A stretch of 26,987 bases of DNA from Ignavibacteria bacterium UBA2373 (GTDB lineage Bacteria > Bacteroidota > Ignavibacteria > Kapaibacteriales > UBA961): the NCBI GenBank assembly GCA_002344005.1, contig DDTD01000047.1, positions 5,613 to 32,599 on the forward strand, given 5' to 3'. Of this stretch, positions 7,472-15,835 are shown in pieces; positions within the stretch are counted from its first letter, which is position 1; each line of letters starts with the position of its first letter. Position numbers and translations under genes: made by a program. Under the pieces are notes generated by a model. That model ran no database searches and was not told the origin of the DNA. It saw nothing but the letters and a program-made list of their open reading frames with translations.

Positions 7472-8482
7472 ATGAAAACTTTGTTTGTGATAATGCTTTG
7501 TTTTTGCGGATCTATACTCACACATGCGCAAGAAACCGGCAAAATGCCATTGGAAAATCCTAAAAAAGACAAAAAAAAATATACTGTGAGAGTATCTTAT
7601 CCGCAGTATCTGATAACAAGTTACGAATTTGTGGAGAAAACCGAAACCGAGAGAATATTCCGTGACAGTACCAAAAAGAAATTTCGCAGAGAAGTGAAAT
7701 GGTATGTGACCGAGCGTATCCTTGATGAAGTAAAAGGCGAAGTCACTATGAATGTCAACATTGACTCAATGGTCTATGATTTGTATGAAGGTGATATACA
7801 CTATCATTACAATTCTCAGTCGTTTAATGGTAATAAACTAAGGAATAATGATCCGGATTGGACAATGGCATCTGCATTGCTTAATCGTTTATATAAATTA
7901 GTATTAAATGCCAAGGGATTGATGAAATCAGCGGGCAAAGTGGACGGCGACAACCTTGGCGATCTTGGACAATTAGAAGAGTTTTTGGATGAGCAAAGTG
8001 TGAATATGTCAGAAAAAGATAGTGGACTGATATTCTTATGGCGAAAAGCTATCCGTCCCGATCAGTGCGATCATATTGGTAATATAGCACGAGGAGTCGT
8101 GCCCGGTAGAATGACTATTGAGGAAGATTCCGTTTGGAAGATTGCTACAAATGCTCGAATTAATTGGGTTAATTTTGTGGATTCAATGAATGTACGGCTG
8201 ATAAAACCATCACGTATGCGTATGACAATAGAAGGAGTTACTCATTCGCTGATACCAATTCCCGAGAATGATGTTATTATGTATGATGTTCCCGGTCTAT
8301 GTTCCGTTCTTGGGGGCAAAGGCAGTGGCAAAACAACATTGACATTAAATAATAAAGGGCTGTTGAATGCAATGGAATCCGAAAAAAATGCGGAAATTCG
8401 CATTCGATATAATATGGAAGAGTTTACTGAAAAGATAAAACAAACAATTTCTTGTAATATGACTGGAAGAGACAAGTGGTAA
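7472..8482 (+). CDS. Exported protein of unknown function
   Basis: The 336-residue product has a signal peptide (MKTLFVIMLCFCGSILTHA, likely cleavage before Gln20) and then a basic segment, KKDKKKY. I do not recognise the family. It contains VTMNVNIDSMVYD (about residues 90-102), a LYKLVLNAKG segment and IEEDSVWKI, which parallel VRIDSLF, IILDSKG and IDSTLSW in the next gene. The two may be tandem paralogues, exported to the periplasm or membrane. AGAGAG just upstream serves as ribosome-binding site. Its stop overlaps the GTG start of the next gene, so translation is probably coupled. Confidence 0.75.
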   Translation: MKTLFVIMLCFCGSILTHAQETGKMPLENPKKDKKKYTVRVSYPQYLITSYEFVEKTETERIFRDSTKKKFRREVKWYVTERILDEVKGEVTMNVNIDSMVYDLYEGDIHYHYNSQSFNGNKLRNNDPDWTMASALLNRLYKLVLNAKGLMKSAGKVDGDNLGDLGQLEEFLDEQSVNMSEKDSGLIFLWRKAIRPDQCDHIGNIARGVVPGRMTIEEDSVWKIATNARINWVNFVDSMNVRLIKPSRMRMTIEGVTHSLIPIPENDVIMYDVPGLCSVLGGKGSGKTTLTLNNKGLLNAMESEKNAEIRIRYNMEEFTEKIKQTISCNMTGRDKW

Positions 8483-9519
8483 AAAAAGTAGTTTTCATGG
8501 TGTATGTTCTTGCTGTCTTGGCAGCAGGGTGTTCAGACGATAATAAACAGCCGCAACAAGACACACAATCCGAAGCGGCAAATGTGACAACAGGCGATAT
8601 AGAAAAAGCAGAGGATGTACCCATTACAGAGCAAAAAATATCGGTTGTGAAATATGCTCCTGTAAAAGGTGATCGTTTTTCTTACAAAGTAGTGCAATAT
8701 GAAGAAATTCAGGAAGACTCCTTAAAAATTATTCAAAAAATCGAGTCATTCTATACGAAAAATATTATTGCAATTCGTACCGGTGGCAGTATAGAAATGA
8801 CCGTGCGCATTGATTCACTTTTTGTGTCAAACACTATGCCTGATCCGACACAATCGAATAAACCGATTGTTAAAACATATAATTCTCGCAGTAAAAAAGA
8901 TAGAGAAAATCCTGATTTAAGAGATTTTACTTCAATTCTGGATGAGGATATTCGTATTATTTTGGACAGTAAAGGGCGCGTGGAAGAAATAGGAGGATTA
9001 ACCCCGATTGTCAATAAAATATTAGGCGATAAACGTGATTCGGTTTCACCGGATATAAAATCACGTATCACATCGGGATTAGAATCGCAAGTATTCCGTT
9101 TGACAATTGCAAGCGAGATTATTCCATTCCCTGATACTCCGATTGACTCAACATTATCGTGGACTCGCCAAGAAGTAAATCCGCTCTCTGGTTTGTTCCG
9201 TTCGACCAGCCGTTCAACATATACAATAGCATCCGTAAAAAAAGTGGGTGATAAACGTATTGGTATTATTAAAGCACAGCTTGCAGCAGAGGTGCTTAAG
9301 CCCAAAGAATCTAATGGGGTAGTAGAAATGACTTTGTCTTCTTCCTCAATAGGTGGTGACGGAGAAATGATGATAGATTTAGACAAAGGTTATACAATTT
9401 CTAAAAAGACCCAAGTATTAAGTGATCTTAATGGTGCGGTAAAGGAAATTAAAACAAAGCAAGAAAGAAAAATCCATCAAAAAACACTGACAAAAATCAG
9501 TGTAGAACTTTTACCGTAA
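8476..9519 (+). CDS. Lipoprotein of unknown function, possible paralogue of the preceding gene
   Basis: The GTG start overlaps the previous stop by seven bases and is preceded by GGAAG (8465-8469). The 347-residue product carries a lipoprotein signal (VLAVLAAGC, lipid-modified Cys19). The mature part has VKGDRFSYKVVQYEE, MTVRIDSLFVS and, near the C-terminus, a Ser/Gly segment (TLSSSSIGGDGEMMIDLDKG). The overall design, a beta-rich periplasmic domain, is like that of several Bacteroidota-specific families of unknown function. No catalytic motif is visible. The lipidated protein and the soluble exported neighbour could work as a pair in the envelope. fbp begins 11 bp after the stop. Confidence 0.75.
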   Translation: MVKKVVFMVYVLAVLAAGCSDDNKQPQQDTQSEAANVTTGDIEKAEDVPITEQKISVVKYAPVKGDRFSYKVVQYEEIQEDSLKIIQKIESFYTKNIIAIRTGGSIEMTVRIDSLFVSNTMPDPTQSNKPIVKTYNSRSKKDRENPDLRDFTSILDEDIRIILDSKGRVEEIGGLTPIVNKILGDKRDSVSPDIKSRITSGLESQVFRLTIASEIIPFPDTPIDSTLSWTRQEVNPLSGLFRSTSRSTYTIASVKKVGDKRIGIIKAQLAAEVLKPKESNGVVEMTLSSSSIGGDGEMMIDLDKGYTISKKTQVLSDLNGAVKEIKTKQERKIHQKTLTKISVELLP

Positions 9520-9530
9520 AGGATGGGGAT

Positions 9531-10568
9531 ATGCCAATATTTAATACTTCGAAACTTGTAACAATTGAGCGTCACATTGCAGAAGAGCAGGCATTTTATG
9601 CGGGTGCTACGGGTGAATTTTCACGATTAATGCGTGATTTGACACTGGCGCTGCGTATTATTGCACGAGATGTGCGCCGTGCCGGATTGAGCGATGTTCT
9701 GGGCATAACAGATTCCCAAAATGTGCATGGTGAGCAGGTAAAAAAATTAGATGAATACGCTAATGATGTAATTTTTAGGGCTATGGATCATGGTGGTCAT
9801 TTATGTGCCATGGCATCGGAAGAATCGGAAGGAATTATTAAAATTCCAAGCGAATACAGAAAAGGAAAATATGTATTATTATTCGATCCTCTTGATGGTT
9901 CATCGAACATTGATGTAAATGCCCCCATAGGAACTATTTTTTCTGTCTATCGCCGTTTAGATTCCAATGCAGATACCGATGGCACAGAAGCCGATTTATT
10001 ACAGCCCGGCTATAAGCAAGTAGCGGCAGGGTATTGTTGCTATGGCTCAAGCACTGTGTTGGTTTATACATCAGGGAATGGCGTGGATGTCTTTACCTTC
10101 GATCAGACTATTGGTGAATTTTTACTTACGTATGAAAAAATTAAAATACCGAAACGAGGTAAGTATTACAGTATCAATGAGGGTAATTATCATAAATGGA
10201 ATACGCGCTTGCAGCAATATGTGAATTATCTGAAAATGCCGTCAGACGATAAACAAAGACCATATTCTTTGCGTTATATAGGAACGGCTATTGCTGATGT
10301 GCACCGTACATTACACTATGGCGGGATTTTTATGTATCCGGCAGATAAATCTGCACCGGTAGGTAAATTGCGGCTAATGTATGAAGTAAATCCATTGGCA
10401 ATGATTATTGAGCAAGCAGGTGGCAGAGCAACCGATGGTTTCGGGCGTGTTTTACAACAGCAACCCATAGAAATTCACCAAAGAGTACCGGTATTTATGG
10501 GCAGTGAAGACGATGTGCTTGAAGCCGAGGCATTTATGCAAAATAGACATCCTTCGCAACAATTATAA
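9531..10568 (+). CDS. fbp: Fructose-1,6-bisphosphatase class I
   Basis: The 345-residue protein has the full class I length. Its metal-binding motif FDPLDGSSNID spans residues 118-128, preceded by ASEESE (95-100) with the acidic metal ligands. GKLRLMYEVNPLAMIIEQAGG (278-298) is the conserved sugar-phosphate-binding and C-terminal core. The enzyme removes the 1-phosphate of fructose-1,6-bisphosphate in gluconeogenesis. AAGGATGGGG lies just before the ATG. The gene sits 11 bp after a lipoprotein gene and 20 bp before a secreted propeller, so it is likely to be read in a mixed operon running from about 7.47 kb to the terminator at 12.65 kb. Confidence 0.97.
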   Translation: MPIFNTSKLVTIERHIAEEQAFYAGATGEFSRLMRDLTLALRIIARDVRRAGLSDVLGITDSQNVHGEQVKKLDEYANDVIFRAMDHGGHLCAMASEESEGIIKIPSEYRKGKYVLLFDPLDGSSNIDVNAPIGTIFSVYRRLDSNADTDGTEADLLQPGYKQVAAGYCCYGSSTVLVYTSGNGVDVFTFDQTIGEFLLTYEKIKIPKRGKYYSINEGNYHKWNTRLQQYVNYLKMPSDDKQRPYSLRYIGTAIADVHRTLHYGGIFMYPADKSAPVGKLRLMYEVNPLAMIIEQAGGRATDGFGRVLQQQPIEIHQRVPVFMGSEDDVLEAEAFMQNRHPSQQL

Positions 10569-10588
10569 TTTATTAAGTGAGAATGACC

Positions 10589-11791
10589 ATGGCATATTAC
10601 CGATTTTTTTCCGCCTTGATTTTTTGTGCGATTATCGTATGCACAACAATATCCGTACATGCTCAAATGTGGACAGCTGTGACACCTTTGCCTAATCAAG
10701 CAGTAAACACAATTATAGAATTTGACAATGCTTTGTATGCCGGTACGGGAGAAGGGCTATACCGCTCTTTCGATAAAGGACAATCATGGGATAATATCGG
10801 TGATTTTAATAATAGAACAATTGTGAATCTGTCTGTGTCAAATAATGAATTATTTATATGTCCGGTAAGTGCAGGTATATGGTCTTTTTCCCAAAATGAA
10901 TGGAAAGATATAAGCAGCAATTTACCCCAGCAAACAACGGTATATTCGGTTGTAAGAAGGGGAACATCGCTTTTTGCCGCCACTAATTTTAATGGCATTT
11001 ATCGCTCAGATAATAATGGATCAACATGGGATATCGTTGGGTTACCCAATTTAGATGTTCGTTCGCTTATTCTATCGGGGAACACAATATTTGCCGGTGC
11101 ATTAGATTTTCAAGCAAACCGAGGTTCACTTTTTCGTTCGTCAGATAATGGCAATACATGGATTCGCTCCGATACAGGATTAACAAGCACATTTTCTAAA
11201 ATTCTTGTGTTAGGCGAAGGTGAATTATTTGTAGGAACACTCGGCGGTGGTGTGTTTATATCTAAAGACAGTGCACGCACTTGGCAACAAAGGTCAAATG
11301 GACTTACTAATTTGGGGGTAAATGCGCTTATCTGGAATAAAGGTATTCTGATGGCGGGTACAGATGCCGGTGGAGCATTTATTTCGCGTGATTCCGGAAA
11401 AACATGGCGAGATGCAAATTATATGCTCGTTCCCAAAAAAATTAATGACTTAATAAATATTAATGATGTTCCTTACTGTGCAACTAATCTTGGTGTATGG
11501 TCTTGTGATTTATCGGTTAATAATATTGAGGAACAGACAGAGTCTTACTCGTCCGACTGGCAAGTGAACCCCCAACCGGCAATGACCACGGTGAATATTC
11601 GCTCTTCACATAATAAGTCAATTGATAAAGTTATTATGACGGATATTATGGGAGCAAGGGTGATGAATGATGCCATAATAATGGATAATCATATTTCATG
11701 TTCCATTGCAGATTTATCGCCGGGAATATATTTTATCCAAATATATCTTGTCTCTGGAAAAACTGATATAATTCCGATTGTGAAGCAATAA
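10589..11791 (+). CDS. Secreted Asp-box beta-propeller protein with T9SS sorting domain
   Basis: The signal peptide (residues about 5-24) ends in SVHA, so the mature protein would start with Gln. At least five sialidase-like Asp-box motifs occur: YRSFDKGQSW, YRSDNNGSTW, FRSSDNGNTW, FISKDSARTW and FISRDSGKTW. These mark the blades of a YCF48/BNR-type beta-propeller. The last 80 residues (WQVNPQPAMTTVNI, TDIMGARV, LSPGIYFIQI, ending PIVKQ) form a typical type A C-terminal T9SS sorting domain, so the protein is probably exported to the surface. Binding partners are unknown, and sialidase activity should not be assumed because Asp boxes occur in many propellers. ATG 10589 was chosen over GTG 10577 and ATG 10583 because AAGTGAG (10575-10581) is then at the right distance. 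Confidence 0.87.
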   Translation: MAYYRFFSALIFCAIIVCTTISVHAQMWTAVTPLPNQAVNTIIEFDNALYAGTGEGLYRSFDKGQSWDNIGDFNNRTIVNLSVSNNELFICPVSAGIWSFSQNEWKDISSNLPQQTTVYSVVRRGTSLFAATNFNGIYRSDNNGSTWDIVGLPNLDVRSLILSGNTIFAGALDFQANRGSLFRSSDNGNTWIRSDTGLTSTFSKILVLGEGELFVGTLGGGVFISKDSARTWQQRSNGLTNLGVNALIWNKGILMAGTDAGGAFISRDSGKTWRDANYMLVPKKINDLININDVPYCATNLGVWSCDLSVNNIEEQTESYSSDWQVNPQPAMTTVNIRSSHNKSIDKVIMTDIMGARVMNDAIIMDNHISCSIADLSPGIYFIQIYLVSGKTDIIPIVKQ

Positions 11792-11793
11792 TA

Positions 11794-12621
11794 ATGAAGT
11801 GGAAATTATTTTATAGATACTGTATTCTCTTTTGTTGTATAATTGTTATTATTGGTTGTAATAATGACGATAATAATAACTCACGAGTAAAAAATACGGG
11901 AAATACAGCATCTGCATACATATCACCTCCGATATTGTCGCCCAAGGTATTGGCTGAATATCCGCATGACAGTCTTACTTATACACAGGGATTGTTTTTT
12001 TATGGCGGCTCACTCTATGAAAGTTCCGGACTGTATGGACAATCATTTTTCGGACAGATAGATACTAATTCATGGAAATATTCGCGGCGTTTTCCGATTG
12101 AAGCGCAGTATTTTGCAGAGGGAAGTATTATACTTAATAATAAACTATATGTACTTACCTATCAAGAGCATACTTGTTTTGTCTATGATCCCCTCACATT
12201 TAAAGCATTATCTTCTTTCGGTTATGAAGGTGAAGGATGGGGACTGACAACTGACGGTAAGCGGCTTATTATGAGCAATGGTTCAAATACGATTCAATTT
12301 CGCAATCCCGAAAATTTTGCCATTATTTCGACACTTGCAGTTCATGACGGTGAGAAATCAATTGACCGTATTAATGAGCTGGAATGGGTGAATGGCGATA
12401 TATGGGCAAATATTTATCAAAGTGATATGATTGTAATTATTGATGCAAAATCCGGCGCAGTAAAAAGCTGGGTGGATTGCAGCGAATTACGAAAAAAAAC
12501 CAAAGGAAAATCTCAAGCAGAAGTACTCAATGGCATTGCTTATAATCCCACAACGAAACGACTATATCTTACAGGAAAATATTGGGGAACAATATTCTCT
12601 ATTGAAATGCCTCAACCATAA
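11794..12621 (+). CDS. Glutaminyl-peptide cyclotransferase (beta-propeller type), lipoprotein
   Basis: The 275-residue product carries a lipoprotein signal (VIIGC, Cys22) followed by an Asp/Asn-rich linker. The mature domain matches the plant/bacterial-type glutamine cyclotransferase family: YPHDSLTYTQGLFF near the start, YESSGLYGQS, GEGWGLTTDGKRLIMSNGS, INELEWVNGDIWANIY, and VLNGIAYNPTTKRLYLTGKYW near the end. The enzyme converts N-terminal Gln of exported proteins to pyroglutamate. It starts two bases after the propeller gene, so it is tightly coupled to a T9SS substrate whose predicted mature N-terminus is Gln. It is anchored by lipid on the periplasmic or outer side of the envelope. A terminator-like hairpin follows. 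Confidence 0.9.
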   Translation: MKWKLFYRYCILFCCIIVIIGCNNDDNNNSRVKNTGNTASAYISPPILSPKVLAEYPHDSLTYTQGLFFYGGSLYESSGLYGQSFFGQIDTNSWKYSRRFPIEAQYFAEGSIILNNKLYVLTYQEHTCFVYDPLTFKALSSFGYEGEGWGLTTDGKRLIMSNGSNTIQFRNPENFAIISTLAVHDGEKSIDRINELEWVNGDIWANIYQSDMIVIIDAKSGAVKSWVDCSELRKKTKGKSQAEVLNGIAYNPTTKRLYLTGKYWGTIFSIEMPQP

Positions 12622-12644
12622 TACTCTCGCATCATTAAACCATT

Positions 12645-12691
12645 TGTCCACTGATTTTGTCATCTATTCCATTGTTCGGTGGACATTTTTT
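12645..12691 (+). terminator. Terminator after the glutamine cyclotransferase gene
   Basis: TGTCCACTGA (12645-12654) pairs with TCGGTGGACA (12676-12685), ten pairs with one wobble around a 21-base loop, then six T. It separates the long fbp-region transcript from the receptor gene. Confidence 0.7.
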
Positions 12692-12762
12692 ATTCTGCTA
12701 TATCAATCAAAAGATATTCGGAACGTCACCATTGTCTTATTATCAATAACTGTATTTAATTT

Positions 12763-15303
12763 ATGTTCAAAATATCTTTATGGCTATGTTGCGCCTTATT
12801 ATTTTCATCACTGACAGTATTTGCTCAAGGAGGCGGTGGCCGACCGCGAACAAATGATATGCAGGGCGGCGGCAGGCGTGGCGGCGGTAATATACCCGGT
12901 ATGGGACAAGAAACCAATGCGGATCAATTAAATCAAAAACCAAAAATAGGCAGAGCCATAGGGGAAGTTGTTGATGCCAATACAGGTGAGCCATTAGCGT
13001 ATGCCGTAGTAAGTATTATTAATCCATCCGATACAACAATTGTTACCGGTGCTGTTACTAATAAAGATGGAAAATTCACCGTGAAAAATATACCTGTCGG
13101 CAAATATATTATCCGTGTGAAATTTATAGGATATAGATCAGCTAAAAATGATTCTTTGCTTATTACTCCTCGCAAACCCGTGAAGGACTTTGGAACAATT
13201 CGCTTAAAACCCCAAGAAATTGCGGCAAATGAAGTGGAAATTACTGCAAAACGTGAAACAATAACAAGTTCAATTGATAAAAAAGTATTTGAAGTAGATG
13301 AAACAGTAGCATCAATTGGGGGTTCTGCAACCGATATATTGCAACAAGTGCCTTCGGTGAGTGTAGATATGAATAATAGTATCCAATTACGAGGAAGTGG
13401 TGGGGTAACAGTCTTAATTGACGGGCGACCTTCATCATTAACCGGTGCTAACAGAGATGCCGTGCTCGATAATATTCCGGCTAATGCCATTGAACGTATT
13501 GAAGTTATAACGAATCCCTCTGCCAAATATGATGCTGAAGGAATGAGCGGGATTATTAATATTGTACTAAAAAAAGGTGGAATGGTTGGATTTAATACAA
13601 CCGTAACAGGCTCGCTCGGAACAAGGGATAAATATAATAGTTCCATTAACAGTAATTGGCGAAGTGATAATATTAATATTTTTGGCTCTTATAATTTTCG
13701 CTATGACGATGTGTTTAATAATGGTTCGCTCGATCGTACATCTGAAATTGGTCTGAATACAATAACTCTTAATCAGAGAAATGACGGAGGAAATATTTCA
13801 CGATCGCATACAGTTAATACAGGTGTTGATTATTATATGACTGAAGAACAAACATTATCACTTTCATTAACAGCTAATTTGCCCAATGGTATTCGTGATG
13901 AAATGATAGTATATGAAAACAGACAAACAGCAGAGGGAATATTGCCACAATTTTCACGGGGAAGTGTTAACTTTAATGAAGGACAAGGCTATGATGCTGC
14001 ACTTAATTATAAATATACTTTTGCACCTCGGCATGAACTGACAGCTTCCGCTAGTATTTCGAACAATGAAAATACAAATAATCAAGATTTTATACAAGAC
14101 TTTACAATGCCCGATTCATTGCTGCTACAAAGGCAAAATAGATCTGTAAATAACAGTACTGTGATATTGCAAGCGGATTACAACAGAGCATATGATAATG
14201 GGGCTTCGCTTGAGGGTGGTTATAAATCCACAATTCGTCGTTTAGATAATAATTTTCTCTTTGAAGATTTTTTTAATAATACGTGGGTTAATAATGTAGG
14301 TATAACAAATAATTTTATTTTTGATGAGCAGGTTCATGCTTTATATGCGACATACCAAGGTATATATGGCGATTTTGGCTACAAACTCGGTATAAGAGCA
14401 GAGCAAACATTAACAAATTCATTGCAAAAAGTAAATAATGAGGGATATGAAAATAACTATTTTAATGTATTTCCAAGTGCATTTATCACCTATAGACCTA
14501 CACTGTCACAACAATGGCAAATATCGTTCAGCAGAAGAATAAACCGTCCTGATTATGAGTCCTTAAATCCATTCCGCGATATTAGCGATATTGTAACAAT
14601 ACGAACAGGAAATCCATTCCTTCAGCCCGAATTTACGAATGCTTATGAAGCAAGTTTTGCTAATGATTATGAGTGGCTATATATTACGACCAGTGTGTAT
14701 TACCGCCGTACCGATAATATGCAAAATCGTCTTATTACTACCGATTCACTTAATCGTTCATTGGTAACTTTTGCGAATTTTAATCATAGAACAAATATTG
14801 GTCTTGAAGTTGTTTCACGGTTTCAATTTATATCATGGTGGGATGCAACGGCAACATTGAATGTTTTCAATACCTCCGTTGATGGCAATGTCAATAATAC
14901 GGCATTTTCAAATCAAAATAATTCATGGTCATTGCAAGTTATGAGTAATATTAACCTTGAAGATATTTGCAAAATTCAAATCAGCGGCAATTATGTTGCA
15001 CCGGTCGCAACACCCCAAGGTCAGTTTTTTGGTTTTTCAGGGTTAAATATTGGAGCAAGAAAGGATTTATTTGATGGTAAATTGTCAATAGCTCTTAATG
15101 TTTCCGATATATTCGATACACGAAGATTTCAAGTAAATTTGAATAGTTTGAATTTTACTCAGGAATTTATGCGTAAAAGAGAAACACGAATTGGTACACT
15201 TTCCTTTACATGGAAATTCGGAACATTCTTTGGTGATGAAGCACAGCAACAACGCCGCCGAGCCCGCGATTTTAATTCCGGTGAAAGATTTGACAGTTTT
15301 TAA
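12763..15303 (+). CDS. TonB-dependent receptor-like outer-membrane barrel protein
   Basis: The 846-residue protein has a signal peptide (cleavage after FA, residue 21; mature N-terminus Gln). An unusual Gly/Arg-rich segment covers residues 22-50. A carboxypeptidase-regulatory-like domain follows at about 63-148 (GEVVDANTGEPLAYAVVSI, then GKFTVKNIPVGKYIIRVKFIGY). The plug domain is at about 165-270, with DILQQVPSVSVD, IQLRGSGGVTVLIDGRPS and AIERIEVITNPSAKYDAEG. The rest is a beta-barrel ending in ETRIGTLSFTWKFGTFFG, as in the OMP_b-brl_3 group. It probably takes up or exports a ligand through the outer membrane. The ligand is not evident, and no TonB box was securely located. The gene is monocistronic: terminators stand on both sides. 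Confidence 0.92.
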   Translation: MFKISLWLCCALLFSSLTVFAQGGGGRPRTNDMQGGGRRGGGNIPGMGQETNADQLNQKPKIGRAIGEVVDANTGEPLAYAVVSIINPSDTTIVTGAVTNKDGKFTVKNIPVGKYIIRVKFIGYRSAKNDSLLITPRKPVKDFGTIRLKPQEIAANEVEITAKRETITSSIDKKVFEVDETVASIGGSATDILQQVPSVSVDMNNSIQLRGSGGVTVLIDGRPSSLTGANRDAVLDNIPANAIERIEVITNPSAKYDAEGMSGIINIVLKKGGMVGFNTTVTGSLGTRDKYNSSINSNWRSDNINIFGSYNFRYDDVFNNGSLDRTSEIGLNTITLNQRNDGGNISRSHTVNTGVDYYMTEEQTLSLSLTANLPNGIRDEMIVYENRQTAEGILPQFSRGSVNFNEGQGYDAALNYKYTFAPRHELTASASISNNENTNNQDFIQDFTMPDSLLLQRQNRSVNNSTVILQADYNRAYDNGASLEGGYKSTIRRLDNNFLFEDFFNNTWVNNVGITNNFIFDEQVHALYATYQGIYGDFGYKLGIRAEQTLTNSLQKVNNEGYENNYFNVFPSAFITYRPTLSQQWQISFSRRINRPDYESLNPFRDISDIVTIRTGNPFLQPEFTNAYEASFANDYEWLYITTSVYYRRTDNMQNRLITTDSLNRSLVTFANFNHRTNIGLEVVSRFQFISWWDATATLNVFNTSVDGNVNNTAFSNQNNSWSLQVMSNINLEDICKIQISGNYVAPVATPQGQFFGFSGLNIGARKDLFDGKLSIALNVSDIFDTRRFQVNLNSLNFTQEFMRKRETRIGTLSFTWKFGTFFGDEAQQQRRRARDFNSGERFDSF

Positions 15304-15395
15304 CTAAGTTACTCTCTGTGATTGCTCGATTTATTGATTATAAAAGAATTATCACATAATACTAAAGTTTAGAGTATGCGTATCGCCATACTATC

Positions 15396-15430
15396 AAAAA
15401 AAAAGCCGAATTATACTTCGGCTTTTTTTT
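15396..15430. terminator. Bidirectional terminator between convergent transcripts
   Basis: An A run followed by AGCCGAA (15404-15410), a six-base loop, TTCGGCT (15417-15423) and a T run gives a hairpin with A and T tails on opposite sides. It can therefore stop both the receptor gene (plus) and the lepA-lepB-STAS operon (minus), whose last stop codon lies two bases away. Confidence 0.88.
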
Positions 15431-15431
15431 C

Positions 15432-15806
15432 TTAAAAATCATCATCAGTAAAATTGTCATCTTCAAATTGTTGCAAATCGTCAAGAGCTTCTTGGACAGT
15501 ATCATAATAATCAAAAAGCCCCGCAATTTGAGATAGTGATAAAAGTCGCATTATTTGCTCACCAACTCCGACAAGAATGACGGGTGCGCCATGCTCTTTT
15601 AATTGGCGATGCGCAAGTAAGAATGCACCAAGTCCTGCACTGTCACAGTATTCGACAGATGTCATGTCTATAATAAAGGCACCTACCGTGGGTTGACATA
15701 AAATTAAAAATTCTGCCTTAATATCCGCAGCTTTTGTGCTGTCCAAACGACTTTCTTTTAATGTAAAGATGACAATATCATCATCTTGCTCTACTGAGAA
15801 TTTCAT
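15432..15806 (-). CDS. STAS-domain anti-sigma factor antagonist-like protein
   Basis: The 124-residue protein is a stand-alone STAS domain. The key segment is DMTSVEYCDSAGLGAFL, with the Ser that SpoIIAA-type proteins have phosphorylated (S56) in the DSAGL loop. Such proteins bind anti-sigma kinases and release sigma factors when unphosphorylated. The last 18 residues are very acidic (DDLQQFEDDNFTDDDF). No kinase or sigma gene is nearby. It is the third gene of the lepA-signal peptidase operon, 29 bp after the signal peptidase stop, so it may sense something linked to translation or export. That link is only positional. Confidence 0.88.
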   Translation of the reverse strand: MKFSVEQDDDIVIFTLKESRLDSTKAADIKAEFLILCQPTVGAFIIDMTSVEYCDSAGLGAFLLAHRQLKEHGAPVILVGVGEQIMRLLSLSQIAGLFDYYDTVQEALDDLQQFEDDNFTDDDF

Positions 15807-15835
15807 TGTAATTCCTTATGGTAAATAAAATAGTA

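Noticed and set aside
8751..9386. Minus-strand frame of 211 codons
   Set aside because: It is antisense to the lipoprotein gene and shows no domain or signal features.
12933..13646. Minus-strand frame of 237 codons
   Set aside because: It is antisense to the receptor's regulatory-like and plug domains, which are clearly coding on the plus strand.
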